DNA of 64,000 nt from Cruorifilaria tuberocauda (lineage: Eukaryota > Nematoda > Chromadorea > Rhabditida > Onchocercidae): NCBI GenBank assembly GCA_013365365.1, contig JABVXU010000017.1, forward strand, positions 335,936 through 399,935. The letters run 5' to 3'. The notes below the pieces were generated by a model. That model was not told where the DNA came from, did not search any database, and was given only the letters and a program-made list of their open reading frames with translations. The position numbers and the translations under genes are program-made. Shown here piece by piece: positions 1 to 15,000 of the stretch. Each line of letters opens with the position of its first letter. Position 1 is the first letter of the stretch.

Positions 1-76
1 TCTCTGGAAAAAATTTCTGAATAAAACAAATTTTGTACGAGAAACTAATTTATCATAAACCTAAAAGCTGAAATAC

Positions 77-3000
77 CTGCTTGTAATAATTCTGTAGCAT
101 TGGTAAATCAAGCTGTTTTATATCGGACCAATTTCGAGACACTTCGATATCTTCCCTTTCATTGATCCATACAATTTCGTGCTGTGCTCCACGAATAAAT
201 GCAATCAAAGTATCCAAATCAAGCATACGTCCAGCTGATAAATCTCGCAACTGCTGATATTCGCTCTCCAACATACTAAGCAATTCACAGTATTCGTGGG
301 TATCTTCCGCAGGTATCTCTGCCTGGAAACAGAATAAGTCTTGTAAAATCGAATATTAATATTTGGATTCTAACTTCAAAAAATTTCATCTATTTTTCAT
401 ATTTTTTTTTCATAATTGTGGAAAATTTATAATTATGTTTTTGCAATTATGTTTTCATAATTATGCGTTTGCTGATAGTTATTATCGTTACACTTCCCAT
501 TTTTCTTTTCGCCGTTAACAATGTCTTAAAAGTGTTCAGTTTAATCTGGATGATTTCCATTCAATGAATCATCATAATTAGATGAAAGTCATTCCCATAG
601 CCTTTAATTAGATGACCAGTTTATGCTCGGAAAACTTCTATTCGGAAATTTGTTTCGGTTCATCAAACCATGAAGCTAACAGTGCTTCAATAACCTCCAT
701 CTAAACTTCTTAAAATCTTCGAATTTTCTTTTACAAAAAACCCATCAAATCTCTAAGAAGTTAACAAGTTGAAATGAATGTATGTTGCTTATCATAGTAC
801 AATTTGATCCACAGAAAAATCCCTCGAAGAGATGGGTGAAACGAAATAAATGAACCGATGACCTCCCAAAGAGGAAGGTAAAAGTCGGGGATTGACTGCA
901 AAGAGAGAAGGAAAAGAGAACAAGTAGAAATTATGGAAGGCCAATTAATGTTTCCTTTTCGAGCAATGTGTAAAACGATAAAGTTTTTCAATAATTCTAC
1001 TCGATGCCAACTCAAGGTCGCTCTACTTTCCTTCTAATCATATATTACTAAAATTAGAAGACCAATCAATTCTTACAGTTGAACTCTCTCCGAAAATATC
1101 TATACGAATACTGTACAATCAATTGTATTATGTATGTATTATGCATGTAATGTAAATCACGACATATAAATCTAGCTATTTAGTATGAAGGAAACGAAAA
1201 AATACTACCTGAAATGAATTTCTACCAATTCAGTTAGATAAGTGTTAATAATTCATATGATTTAGATACAGTAAGAATTCACAAAAATTTTAGAATGTTC
1301 TATTTAAATTTTATTTTTTTTTCATTCGCAAAAACAAACAATCGCAATACCATTGAAAATTACGATTGTTTTCCTAAATTCTTTTATGAGTAGAAGTTAT
1401 ACTATTTCTAGAATAGAAATAAGTGATCATAGAGTAACTTCTATAACTTCCGTTACTACCGTTCCTCACTTTTCTGATTCTCGTCTTTAACAGATGATTT
1501 ATAATACAGTTTGAAAAAAAGAAAAATAAATGACCTGTCTTGCGATACATTCGTCAACACTCTGTCGAAAGTCCTGTATTTCGTGGTTATCAACTTTGTG
1601 TTCTTCGAACATACTCTCTAGCTGCTCCAAATCTTCGACAAATTCCATTTCTGATAGTTTTCTCTGAAACATTAATGTTTCGAGCTTTTCAAGTAAAAAA
1701 AAAAATTTTGTTCTGAAAATTGTATTTTAAAATTTGATAAAATTTCTGGTCTTTGATCAAAATCTTTCATCCAAATATCTTTTACTCTCCTGTTTCTATC
1801 TTTCAGCATTGCAAATATAATATTTACGCTGATTATAAGGTAACTTACCAAACGTGAACGAATCCATTGTATGCAATCTTCTACGCGCCCATACGTTGCA
1901 CGACGTATTGATTCTCGTCGTTGCTCATTCTCTCGTAGCAACTGTTCAGTTCGGACACCAAGACGTGTCACAAATTGTGTCCGTAATCTTGACAGATAAG
2001 CCTGACGACGCTGTTCTAATCCATATACCCTATGGGAATAATTGCATTTTCGATAACAATAATAACAGCAATCATCATAGTATTAATACCACAAACTTTG
2101 AAGAAAAGATACAAAAATTACAGAAATCATTTACAACAATGAACGGTAAAAGCACTTCTAACAGTATCCAATTATATTTTTTGAACGCTTCTAGCCACCT
2201 TCTTCACCAATATTTTCAGATGATATCAACAAGAAATCATCATTCCATATGCCCATATGATCCCTAACAACTTTCCGAACAAAGTTTAAAATGTAACACT
2301 ATTTAGATCAAATTATCTTGTTGATCTAAATAATTGAATTATTCCTAATGATAATCGACATACTGCTGATAATAATCGTTTGATTCCGGATGACGTAAAC
2401 GTTTAAGTTGGTCTACATCCTCAAAAAATCCACTAATTGGTGCTTCCAATGCTACAAGATCATCAATAATTCCATCAATGAGACGCTGCATGTCTGCTGG
2501 TCGTAATGTGTCAACTGCAATACATCATGCTGAATAGTTTCTATAATAATTACTTAAACAAATATGGATTTAAGTAGCGAGTTAAGAAGTTTTACAAATA
2601 TTATTACATAACTGATGAACTGTTTTGTTTAATGTAGAAACGGGAAAAAGTGAAAAATTGATTTCTTCGTAATTTGAAGAAATATATTTCAAACAAATGT
2701 TTATTTGTTTGAAAACCAACTTCGTGATTCGGCATCTTCAATTCTATTCAAAATATGATCCAATTTTTCATTTGTTATGCCAATACCGCGCGTCAAACGA
2801 CTAATAATATCAGTTGTTGAACCCTGAAAATTTCCAAAATTGGAAACATTCAACAGTTAAACCTATCATTTTATTCGAGAATTTCACCAAAAAAGCAAAT
2901 TACATGCGCTACCAAATAACTGAAGAGGAGTCTGTCAAATACACTTTTACTAAGAAGAAAATATAAAGAATCACATTTGCACTGAAAATTTTGATTTTAT

Positions 3001-6000
3001 CAACCCATAATAAATGCATCGATACTTTAAGGTTTGAATGCTGGACGAGTAAATCCTTCAAAATATTATTTCTAATTTTGATAACAATTTTAAAATCCCA
3101 ATAAATAATTCCGTTCTGCGTAAAGAATTAACGAAAAATTAACGAATTTTCTTCTCTCCTAGAAAGAGAAAAAAGGATGGAAGCGTAATTTTCAAAGGTA
3201 TGATAGGGCATAGAAAAGATAAAAGATAAAAGGTCAAAGATGCTATCAGCACGGCTACAACCGAAAAAGGAATGTTAATTATGCATTTGAAAAAAAGAAT
3301 GAAAGATGGGCTAATTCATTTCTTACATAACTTTGCCGAAATTTAAAAAGCAAAAAGAAATGAAACATCAATGACTAAATGAAAAAAATTCTTCAGCATT
3401 GAAAAAGAAATATTAAGGCAGGTTATTTTTTGAAGAGATTTCCTATTTTCTTCGTTTAAAAATTTTACTTACCGCCGCAAAGAAATCAATAATATTTCGT
3501 TTTATTGTTTTAATTCTTTTCCAATTTTTAGTAAAGCTTAAATATTTCTGCTTAAAAAAGACTTCACACCAATAGAATCAAAAAATAATAATTACACAAT
3601 CACGAAATATTTCATTTACTTTCTTCCAACTACTAACATGTTAGTGATTTTTTATTAAGTCATATATAATACATTCATTCTATTCATTACAACCATCAAT
3701 TATTTTATTCTCATATTTCATTAAAAGTTATTTCTACTCTACCTTAGACCTGTATATAATTCCATTTTGAAAATAAATTATCACCATTAATCAATCAACG
3801 AGTTGAAAAAAACGTTAGTTATAAGCGAACAAACTGCTTTGTTAGAGATGAAATAATAATAAACTGGACATATCAAAGTGCTAAAGCAATAGAAACAAGC
3901 TAAAAAGGTGAACATCGAAGACATACACGAAATAAAATGAAAATAAATACTAAAATTTCGCATTTTAGCATCTTCAAATACCTGAACTCTTGTTTGTTCT
4001 TCGATCACGCCGAATCGTTCGTTGAGTGATCGAAGTAGTCGCTGCCAGGATCGATCCAGGTTTTGCGTGCTTAACTCCGTAGGAATATGCAAATGTTCGG
4101 TACGTTCAAAGAGTTGATGAAGTTCAGCGTAATGATCCGCTAAACGCTGTTTTTCGTGTGCTTTTGAAGGTAAATCTTCAGTTTTGAATCGTTCTAAGTC
4201 ATGCTCCAATCGTCGTAACTCTCTCAAATTTGTTGGCAGCTGACGATCATCGAGCAAATGTGTAGCTCGCTCTACCCAATGTAACCATTCCGCCGCTTCA
4301 CGTTCATATTCGTACATCACGTCCTCGTACTGAACATGGCAATAATTATTATTACTACCTGCTCATCCTCATACCATTGTAATCTATTAATTAAACTATG
4401 TGCAGAAAACAATCATAAAAGTGTGCTGTGCAATTTTTAAAAAATTATGAAACTTTTTTAGAAATTGTGAAACAATCGGCGTAACTTAGTTGTGTTTTCA
4501 AGTGTAAACTATTTTAATGTGTAATTTAAATGATCATTTCCCAAACTGTTAGCAAAGCGATCTCGTTCATTTCTTAGTTAAAAGCAAAGTAAAAGAAGTT
4601 AATTTACTTATCAAAAAGCAAATAACCATTCCCTTTTAATCTTAAGTGACTTTCTGATAAGAATTAGATGATAATTCATCGTTGAAATTCCATTACAAAA
4701 GCTCATAAGATCATTTAACATTAGTGACATTAAATGAAATTCAGTGAAAGCCAACAATTAGAATTTAGTTTTGAAATCAATCATATGCACAAATTTAATA
4801 TCTACGATTTGATTTCGTAGAATTTGTAAATATTTACAAAAAAACGGTAAGCAAAATTTGTGTTCATCCTGAAAAGAAAAAATTCTTAAAGCAATAACGA
4901 ATAATATGTCTTTCGCCATCATCTATTCCATGCAACATCCGTAAATAGATATAAAATAATTCTGCAACTGTTGTTTCAGATTTATAAGAAAAACTAATAA
5001 AAATCTATCCATATCTGCCTCCTATTAATACATTTTTTTTGGAAATTTAAAATTAAAATATCAACGGCTTGCATTAGGATTAATTAGGATTCTACATTAC
5101 TCACACTGATCACTATGTGATTGGATGGTTTAGGACTAGAAGTGTAAATATATATATTTAAATCTAACAATAAACCTAAAAAATCTTAAAGGATTCTAAA
5201 AATATCTCAATTTCGACAGCAATACATCAAAATTAACACTCCCTTTTCCAGAAAAATATTCAAAAGCGGCTGCCGTATACAAATAAATTTCAGTGTTATG
5301 AAAAATAAAATTTCTAAAATTAAAAAATAAGATAGTAAGTGATTAACACCAACGAATATGTAGAGGGGAAAAATTTAGTGATTAAACTAATTTGAGTTCC
5401 ACTTCCTCCACGATAAATTCTTTATTGATATTTAGAATTCTTGCTAGTCTAAATTAAGCTGATCTAAATTCCTAATGATACTCCATTATTACACTGTCAA
5501 TTTTTTCGAAATCTAAAAGTTTTCCACAACGTTTCCTTGAAGATTCACTACTTATTGTTTATTAAAAAAATTTATCATTCAAAAAAACTCGCCGAAACTG
5601 TCATATCATTCATAATTCTACATTTTCAGGTTATTAGTACTAAAAATGAAAAAAAATTTGCTGTGCTTCATTAAGTTTTTAAATAATTGAATCTGAGCAT
5701 TTGTAAAATTTTCAAGAAAGTTGAACCACTCTACTGAGAGCAACAATCAAATGGCCCATATAATTTTAGAAATGCTTCTAAAAACTGACTTTGCTCAATT
5801 CATTAGTATGTGGCAAAGCATTATAGAGTGAAGAGACGTAAGTGATGATACTCTTCTCGTCCGGTACATCCACGTCAACATCTTCTGCATCCAATAGCCT
5901 GGAAACGCCAAATTCACTTTCAGCTGCTGCAAATGCGTTGTTTAAGCGATCACGGGCTGATACACTTCCGTCAATTATCTGAAATTATCTAATTTTCGAA

Positions 6001-9000
6001 TTCTTCCACTTGAATGGGTGATTTCATAATAAAATTATGGTTATTACAATTGAAATTATTCGATTATTCATTGCAAAATCAGTGGCAAGGATAATGAAGA
6101 TATTACCCATCAAACTTTTTAATCTATTTACCTCGATTATTTGATCATCATCAGCTAAGTCCTCTCCTGATTTCATCAACTATTTTAAATATCCTCATTA
6201 TTCATCAGTGTGATCTAACTATATTGGAATGTCAATATAGAATTGGATATCAGACAGAGATCAGAGAGGGGATGATAACACATACTTTACTCCACTGTAT
6301 AAGATTCGGTCGATAACGATGCAAGATAGCATTGAAGGCTAAACCATCTCTCCAACTACTCGTAAAGTTGCGAACATTGACACCCGGATATCCGCGCGTT
6401 ACGTCTTGCGCCCATTGCAATAGCGCATCTCGCGCTGAAACGCCGTCTGTGTTCGATAGTACTTCTGATACCTGAAAAAAAGCATACTTCTTGATGAGGA
6501 ATAATTTGATAATTTATTTTAAATGTTTGAATGGAAATTTATATTCCAATTTTTTTGATACTTACATTACAAGCAATATGGAAAAAAAACGAAGTTTTAC
6601 GGGGACTTTCTCATACTAAACTCCATCTTTCCACCCTCTTTCTCATTTCTTTCTTCCCTACCATTCTCGAAATGTTTGCATTTAATCTCAAACACTACTT
6701 ACTTCTCAATAACATACAGCTTCTCCCCAAGCTTACCTTGCACATCTACTTTTTCCATATGTTTTATTGATTTTTAAATCAACCGTAACGTTAATAAAAA
6801 TGTAATGGAATGTTGGATGAAATTTTCGTAATGTTAACAAAAATGTAATGGAATGTTGGATGAAAAAAATAAATTTAAGTAGCAGTCAATATGATAAAAA
6901 AGATTTTTATCAAAAGAATCTATGAGAAATGAAAAGAAGATGAAAAAATTTCGAACATTTCTTCCGAAATTTAATAAAAAAAAGGACGATCTCTTAAATT
7001 GTTAAAAAGATACTTTCCGAATTTGAATCACAAAAAAAGTTATTGTTTTAAAAACCAGAAAAATTTATGGAAACCTTCAAAAGCTATATAATATCAGAAA
7101 AAATGGAAGAAATGGGAAGTTTTTCATACACAAAAAAATATTATGGAAATTTTTTACTCACTTCGTTGCTGTAAAGAATTCACTGTTTTACTTTCAAATG
7201 ACTTTAACTTGACTTTAACTATTCCTTCATAATTTGTATTCACAAATTGCAGAATTTATTTGTGAAGACTTTCACAAAGTCTGTTCTGCTATAACCCCAA
7301 CTAACACTAATATTAGGCCAAATAAAATTTAGTAATTTTCAAATTAAGGTATAATAACTTTAAGCGTCTCTAATCAAATTCGTTTATTCATATGAAAACA
7401 AATAATAATTTAACAGAATGAATAAAATCAATTGTATAATAAATGTAATTTTTCTTTAATTTTCTCATCTTACAGTGATATAGATCTCTATTAATTTAAT
7501 TTGATATAACTAAAGCTTTTAGCATTAAAGAATAACTGAGTTGGACGATTTAGTAGTAGGAAGCGAGCGAAAGAACCAACTCTGCTCTTTTTCGATTTCC
7601 GGTTACTATCTCGTTCACCGCGTGTTTTCTTAACACGCTGAACTTTACGCTCAAAATGTTCTCGTGCTTCGTAGGAAGAACTCTCCGAGAATGCTTGTCC
7701 ACTAGGCCATGCTGTTTCGATTCGTCCATTTCTATCTATTGGAACAACTTGACCATTACGTACATCTTCCACAATTGTACCACCACCTATCCCATATGAT
7801 GGTGATAAGCTATAGATTGGAGATGAACCATCCGCTGTCGAATAACCATTAACTTTTTCGACTGTATTACCAGTTGAACGAGTCAATTCATGTTTACGTT
7901 CTGCCTTCTTGGAATACGAGCGCAACACTTTGTACATTACCCAGATGATATGTGATATGATATAATTCAGTGTTTCGCAGAATATAAGTGAGCTGGAGAT
8001 AAATAAATCTCGAAAACAATAATTATAACAACGACAGGTTACACACAAACAGCATGAATGTACACGCATACATACCCATATCAAGAATAACTGAGATAGT
8101 AAATCGCTATCTCCGCAGCACACAACGACGATGATTCGAAAACTAAAAATGAGAAGTGATGGTTGATGCGGTAATTCTGTATGTGTGTGTGTTATGTATG
8201 TTCTGTCTGTGCGCATACGCATGCGAAAATATGATTTCAATTTTAATTTCACGAAACGCTGCTGTACAAGTCGTAATTTACAGGTGAAATTCTGATAAGA
8301 CACTATCACCACTACCACTACTACTACTACCACAAATGCAGAACAGAAAACCGTCTCCCTTTTGTACGGACGATGATCTCTCTGCTTATTAGTAGCTGGA
8401 AGGTAGGTACATGCATTTCAATACCATTCATTCTCATTGCTCCTCTTTCTCGAATTCGCAGGGATCCGCCTCTGTTTAACTTTTACCACAATGATACCAA
8501 CTTCCCCTCCTACTACTTCTCTAATCATTACACGTACACCACACTTCCACCTCCTATCTCACTCAGTACCCCTTCCTATCATACACACACGCACAAACAC
8601 ACACATTACAGATATATAATTGTAGCATATGAGCGTTGTGTAAGATACAAAAAGCTTTTTTGAAAAGTGGAATAAAAGAGTGTACAAGTTGCACGGTTCA
8701 CGGTTCAATCTTAACACTTGAAGAGTGTGACTACACTTGAATGTGACTCACTACACCTGAAATGTGCAGAGAAGGATGAATAATTCAAGCATGAAATGGA
8801 TCGATCAACTCTCGATATATTACTTACTGTTCACTGATGATCAATTTATTATTCCTCTTCTCTCTCATCATTCGTACATTTTCATTGGAATGAATTCGGA
8901 ATAGAAATGTAAAAAAGAATAACTGTAATTCGAACTATCTGTTACAGTATTTTCATAAGGATCAGTTGAAGTTGATAAATGTTTTAAAGAATCATCAAAT

Positions 9001-12000
9001 AGTTGTCTATTTACAAAAATATATGACTTTCTTTATTTAACTTTTGCTGTTTCCTAATTTCTCTCTCATTAAAACAATCTTTTAAAATTATTCTTACACA
9101 GATTTGTCCTTTCATACTTCTAAATCTCTTTATGTTGACTGAATTACTATTTGTTCAGTATTCTCACCTGGATTCTCGATCACTTTCTTTGTCATCCTTG
9201 CATCTTACGATATTGAAGATGGAAATGATGATATAGTAGCAATCAATCTATCTCCTTGCTATCACAATACTTGGTAATAGAAATTGAAGAACTGGTTCTT
9301 TTCTTAACATTTCATTATTTGAAATGTTCATTTTTACAGCTTATTTCTCATTACTTTTTTCCTCTTTCCTCATCTCTCTCTCGTTTTCCCTTCTTAAGTA
9401 CAAAAGAATTTTAAATGGAGTGAGTAATTTCTCTTTCAAGTACATCGATACGTACTGGACAAATATCGACATCCAATGATCTTTTTACCAATAACTCATA
9501 GAGCAAAAGCTATGACAACTCCATAAATCTTATTTTTAAATTTTAGAGTGAATGAGAAACGAAATAAATAGCAACTCAAAAGAAATGAGGGAAGCATTTA
9601 ATTTCAGATAAGCATGTTTTTTATCTCAAATAAATTTTATTAAAATATGATTATATTCTCTGCCCTCGTATTCTATATCTTTTTAGATTCAAATAAACAT
9701 ACTAATATTACAGCTTATGTTGAATGAACCCAAATTGAGATTAAGATACTTGAACATTAAATTAAAAAATATAAATATTTAAAAATCAGGAGAAGAACTT
9801 CTAATGAGTTAATAAAATTACTATTTCAACTTGAAACTAAGTTTAATGCAGCCTTATTCCACTTCCCTCGCTCTCTTTCTCTCTCTCTCTCTCTTCGGAA
9901 CAAGAACAGTTTTATGTAATCCGAATGAAATTCTTAAAAAACAAGATGGATGAATTATCGTTAGAAGCAAGAGAGAGTTGAATGATAAAAAGGAATAAAA
10001 TTCTTGGTAATGAACCTATAAAAAGTAAGTAATTGTTCAGTGAAGAGAGCAGAAATTTCTTAAAAAATGGAAAATAGAAAGGAAAATTGTTAATAACATA
10101 TGGTAATTAAATTAATTGATTTGTCGTATAAATCAATCGATTTATACATAAAATATAAAAATTAGAGAAATCTTTCTGATGAAATGAATGTCACAAAAAA
10201 ACAGCAAGCTTATATTTCCAAAAATTGTCCGATTCACTGTTAAAAATTTCAACAATTTTCAATGTACGCTATTCTACGAAAAAAACGAAAACAAAACAGA
10301 AAGTTAATAATATAATTTTATTTAATAAAATACAATGTGGACTCTAAGAAAAAAAGATATTGATCGATAAAAATATGGATATCATCAAAATATGAGGAAT
10401 TTATCGCATTTAATTTACTCATCTCTCAACAAAGTATCTCTTTTTAAATCAAAATAATAGCTGGAAATGACGAAAAAAATTACGAACCTGACTATCAGAA
10501 GCTTCTCGTTGACGTTGCTTAATTACTGAAACTTGGAAATTTAAAATAATCGTCCAGATAAGTCCCAAAGTTAACTTTGGACTTCCTTCTACAATATCTT
10601 CTGGTCTAATATTGACAGTTTTTATCTGAAATTGTCAAACTTTTAAAACGAATAAATTTTAAATCCAAAAAACCGCGCATTTTAAGTAAAAAACTATCGA
10701 AATGAAGTTTTTTAAATTCATTATATATCCTAAATGAGATTTTGTTATTCCAAGAAGAATTAGCTAAATTGATGGTATATTAATCTAAAAGTGATATGCA
10801 TTTTTAATACCATTTTTAACTTGAAAATCTCATCAACAGTGATATGATACGATTTCTAAAGTAGAAATAGTTTAAAAAACTGAACTTTAAATTTAAAACT
10901 AACATTTTTCTTTTTCAAGAAATCCAAACAGTACTGCACATTTTGTATCCTATGAAAGCGTGTATACCCGTTTTCACGAGGCTGAAAAGAATTGGAATGC
11001 AAAATTTTGAAACTTCAAAATGACAATTTCCAGTACTTGTTTAAATTTTTGTAACATTTTATCGAGTCTTATGTGAAAGATATAGTAAAATTGGCTTCAT
11101 TATGATTCTCAGTTTAATTGAACAAATTGAATGATAATCAAACGATTTAACGATTAAACAGTTAAACGATTAAACGAAAACAGCTATTTCATTTATTAAA
11201 AAGTCTGCTTTAGAGTATTTATCAATATTTATTTGTTCAATTCACTAATAGGAAATGAAAAACTCTTGTATGAATAAAAATACTTTCTTGCTGATTGATA
11301 TATTTAGTTACTGTTTCAATGTTCCTCCTCTTCAATGACTTTTTAGATGTTAGAAATGGAATTTGCAGAAGATTGTACAGAATTTTGTTAATGACATGTT
11401 TTGTAATTATTAATTAATTGTGCGTTCTTTTGAATGAATTCCAATCATAGAGCTGAATTAGATTGTTTGGAACAAAAAGGTTGAATGTTGATGTAATTAG
11501 AAAACTATGCATATACTATAAGAAAAACAAGTTATTTGATTGTAATTTATGAAGCATGCAAAATGATTGATTAATTAGTTCTTTCCTTCTTTCGGGAATA
11601 GAAAGTTTTGTTTTTCAAAGAGACAAGCTTTGGTGTTATTGAAAGAAGTGTTCAAAAAGTGTGCAATAAGAAAGTGGAAGCGTAAAACGGGGAGAAGTTC
11701 AATTTGTGGCAAATTTTTCTGTAAAAAAAGACTGTCGAGTAAGTTGGAAATTTAATTTAGATGTAAACTTTTTAAGTGATACTTTAAATAAATTAAAGTT
11801 GAGGGCTAATTTTTTCATTAACAATCGAATGACAGAACATCATTATAGTCTTTTGAAGGTTACGATATAGAAGAATAGAAGGTGCATAAAATTGGACCAA
11901 TAAATTATAGATTTCCGAATGTATCAACTAATTAATACTGCAAATATAACACCTAAATCCATCCATTTTCGAATTATTGTTTGAAAAAGTTTTGCAAATG

Positions 12001-15000
12001 ATAATTAATAAAATGTATTGGAACTAACTATTCTAAAAAAGACGAAGTCAATCTTCTCTAATTGCTTAGTAGTTAGGAAATCATTTTGTTAATGATAATA
12101 ATATTAAATAAAGAGGAAGTTTATTCAAAATAAAAAATTTTCTACAGTATTTAATTAAGCTAATTATAAATAGAATTATTATATTTTTGAATATTAGTTA
12201 TATTTTTGATGGAAATTAACATACAAAAATAAAATAGTGAAAATTTAATTCCAAAACAACATTTTAACAATAAAAAGCATCAATTTTTCATGCATTCCTG
12301 TTTTAAGGAATTTATATGAAAAATGAAAAATTGCGTTGTAATATGAACTGATCTGCTCATTATCACACGTAAATAATTAAAAAAAAATTAAACGCATTGA
12401 AATAAAGAAAAAAAGATAATTGTGATATGACATACCAACTTATCGGCAGAAAGTGCCTCGAGCAATGAGATAAGATTGTATCCATCGGTGAGATCAACGA
12501 AGAGATCTTCTACATGTAAGCCAGTCTGTAGAAAAGAAAACTGCTCCAAAAAAAAATTTAATTATAAGTGAATAAATTAAGCAGTCAAAAATCTCCTCTT
12601 TTCTATTAATTCCGCTTGAATGATAAGAAATCCAATAATATCGTTAGTTAAAATTACCACAGAAAGAATAGTGTTCGGTTTTTCTGTAAAATTTCCGAAC
12701 TTTTTTTCAAAGCACAAAATCAACGTTCTATATGACATAGATGTACAAAAATAGTTTACAATACTATTCATATTTTCCGTATCAAATCTATTACACATTA
12801 AATTAAGTTTTGATTTTTATTGGAGAAAATTAGTGAAAAATTCTTTTTTCATAAAATTGACAAGAATCTCAGTTTTTTTCCCCGAAAAAGTAAGTTTTTT
12901 TCTTTGAAAGAGGGGGGAAAAAGAAATACTCTCACTCCATTTGCTTATTTCCAAAGTTCGAAATTAAGAAGAAAGTTTGGAATTTAAAATAGTGTAACAG
13001 TTCTCGACTGCTATTAAAAAGAGAAAAAAAATGACAAAAAATTAACCTTGCCGAGATGTTTATTCACCCATTTTGTGAATGTTTTCTTTTGAATCGCGTC
13101 TCGCTCATCTAAAAATTATCGCTTTTAAATACATTTAATTAAAAGTTTTAAAATTGCGAGAAGGGAGAACCGATAAGACAGAAAACTTTCCAACTTAATT
13201 TCCCCTGCTATTTCTAAATTGGTATCCTAAAAGAGTGAAGCCAATTGAAAACTTTGCAGAAAAAACAAATGGATACCTTTTTATTTCCAACAAAAAATAA
13301 AGATATGCTGATAATTTCAAATAATTTATATCAATTTGCCACGGATAACAGTTCAGAAGCAATTTTTGCAAATTTATATAAAATGGAATTTTTCATCAAA
13401 ATATTGCACAAAATCATTCACGCTTCATTTATGGTTTATTGAACTATCATCAATGGATTAATAAAAGATAATACTGTGATAAAAAATGGGCGCGGCAGCT
13501 CCTTTTTTATTTCAGTATCAAGAAAAAATAATGCTGGTCATTTAAGGCCAAAGATAGCACAAAAAATAAAATAGTCCAAGGTCAAAAATAGTCCAGTAGC
13601 TAGCATCCTATGCTTCTCCGTGAATCGCGAAGAGAACATTTTGATCTTATCAACTAGAACCAACATGTAGATTAATAATAAATTTGTCGTTTAAAAACTG
13701 TCTCATGATAGCTTCATAATATCTTCAAATTTTTAGAAAATTAAATCAAATGGAATAAATTCTTCAGATTTCATCGAAAAGACATGTGTATAAAAGCTTT
13801 GCATCAAAAAAATATCCGCGAATCACTTAATCAACAGTGCTTCTCGATTAGTAAATATTATACTATATTTTCACAGTTTAAGTGATGAAGAGAAGTGATA
13901 TGAAGTGATATAAAAGTAGAATTTGGAACTTAATTCAATCTTATAAAACTGTCATATAATGATAGTTTAAAATAAAAGTAACTGAACCACATGCCACGTA
14001 TTTTTAAGAGAAGCACTTGAATCATTTTTCATTTTCTGATTTATCTACACTGTCATTATCATGTTTGATTTTATTTTTCGTTGTGTCCTTTAATGTAAAA
14101 GTTGCAATAAATATGCGAATGTGACAGTGATAGATTATAGAATTATTTAATACTTTATGTGCAATGAAAATGTTAATTGAACGGTTAGCTGAAATATTGA
14201 ACGGGAGGTATGATATCCTGGGATGTAAGTTGCTTTTGGATGGACAAAGATAGATGTGTCCAACTTTTCAGAAATTGTAAAACAATGAACTCGGAAGCCT
14301 AAAAGAAAATTAATATTAATTTCAAGATTTTGAGATAATACACATTTATTAAACTTTTTAACAATGAAGATTATTCTTGAAAAGAATATTAAATCTATTA
14401 AATGAAACGAAAACAATCAATGGTCCTTTTCAAATTTCATTCACATTTCAGTTATACAGTTTTCAGTATCGTTCCTCGACTAAGATCAGTAAATTTACTA
14501 ATAAAAGATTTCTGCGGTTGAAATGGATGAGAAATATTGAGAAAAGAGAAAATAAAAGAGAGAGAGAAACAGATTTTAAATGTGAATATAAAAAAAGATG
14601 AGGAAGGAGAAATGAAGAAAGATACAGCAAATTCAATAAAATAACATATGTAAAGCTTCCCAAAAATATGCTTGAAATTAATGCCTCTACATATCAAAAT
14701 TCACATGGAATTGGATCTGTTAACAAAGAAAAGGCTAATGAGGGGAATTTTTGCACAAAAGGAACTAGATGAAATTCAAACTACTGTATTCAGCGTGTAA
14801 TATTTAATCATTTAATTTAAAAAAATTAGTAAAAGGAAACAATATTAAAAAACAAAAATACGATTTGCATAAAATACTAATAAAATGGTGGCGCTTTTGA
14901 TTGCATTATTTCAAACCTGATCCGTCTCATTGTCGGTTTTACTATGCTCGTTAATGCGATAAACGATAAATATTTTCTAAGAACAATGTGAAGATGATAA

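Noticed and set aside
1854..2267. 137-codon plus-strand reading frame
   Set aside because: Antisense shadow of vab-10 exon 11 (1849-2029), whose minus-strand frame gives plakin-domain sequence with matching splice phases.
10128..10147. GTATAAATC/GATTTATAC short inverted repeat
   Set aside because: Nine AT-rich bases with a 4-nt loop are expected by chance in this composition.
14147..14697. Overlapping reading frames on both strands in vab-10 intron 1
   Set aside because: Low-complexity Ser/Phe/Leu-rich translations with no splice sites in phase with vab-10 exons.
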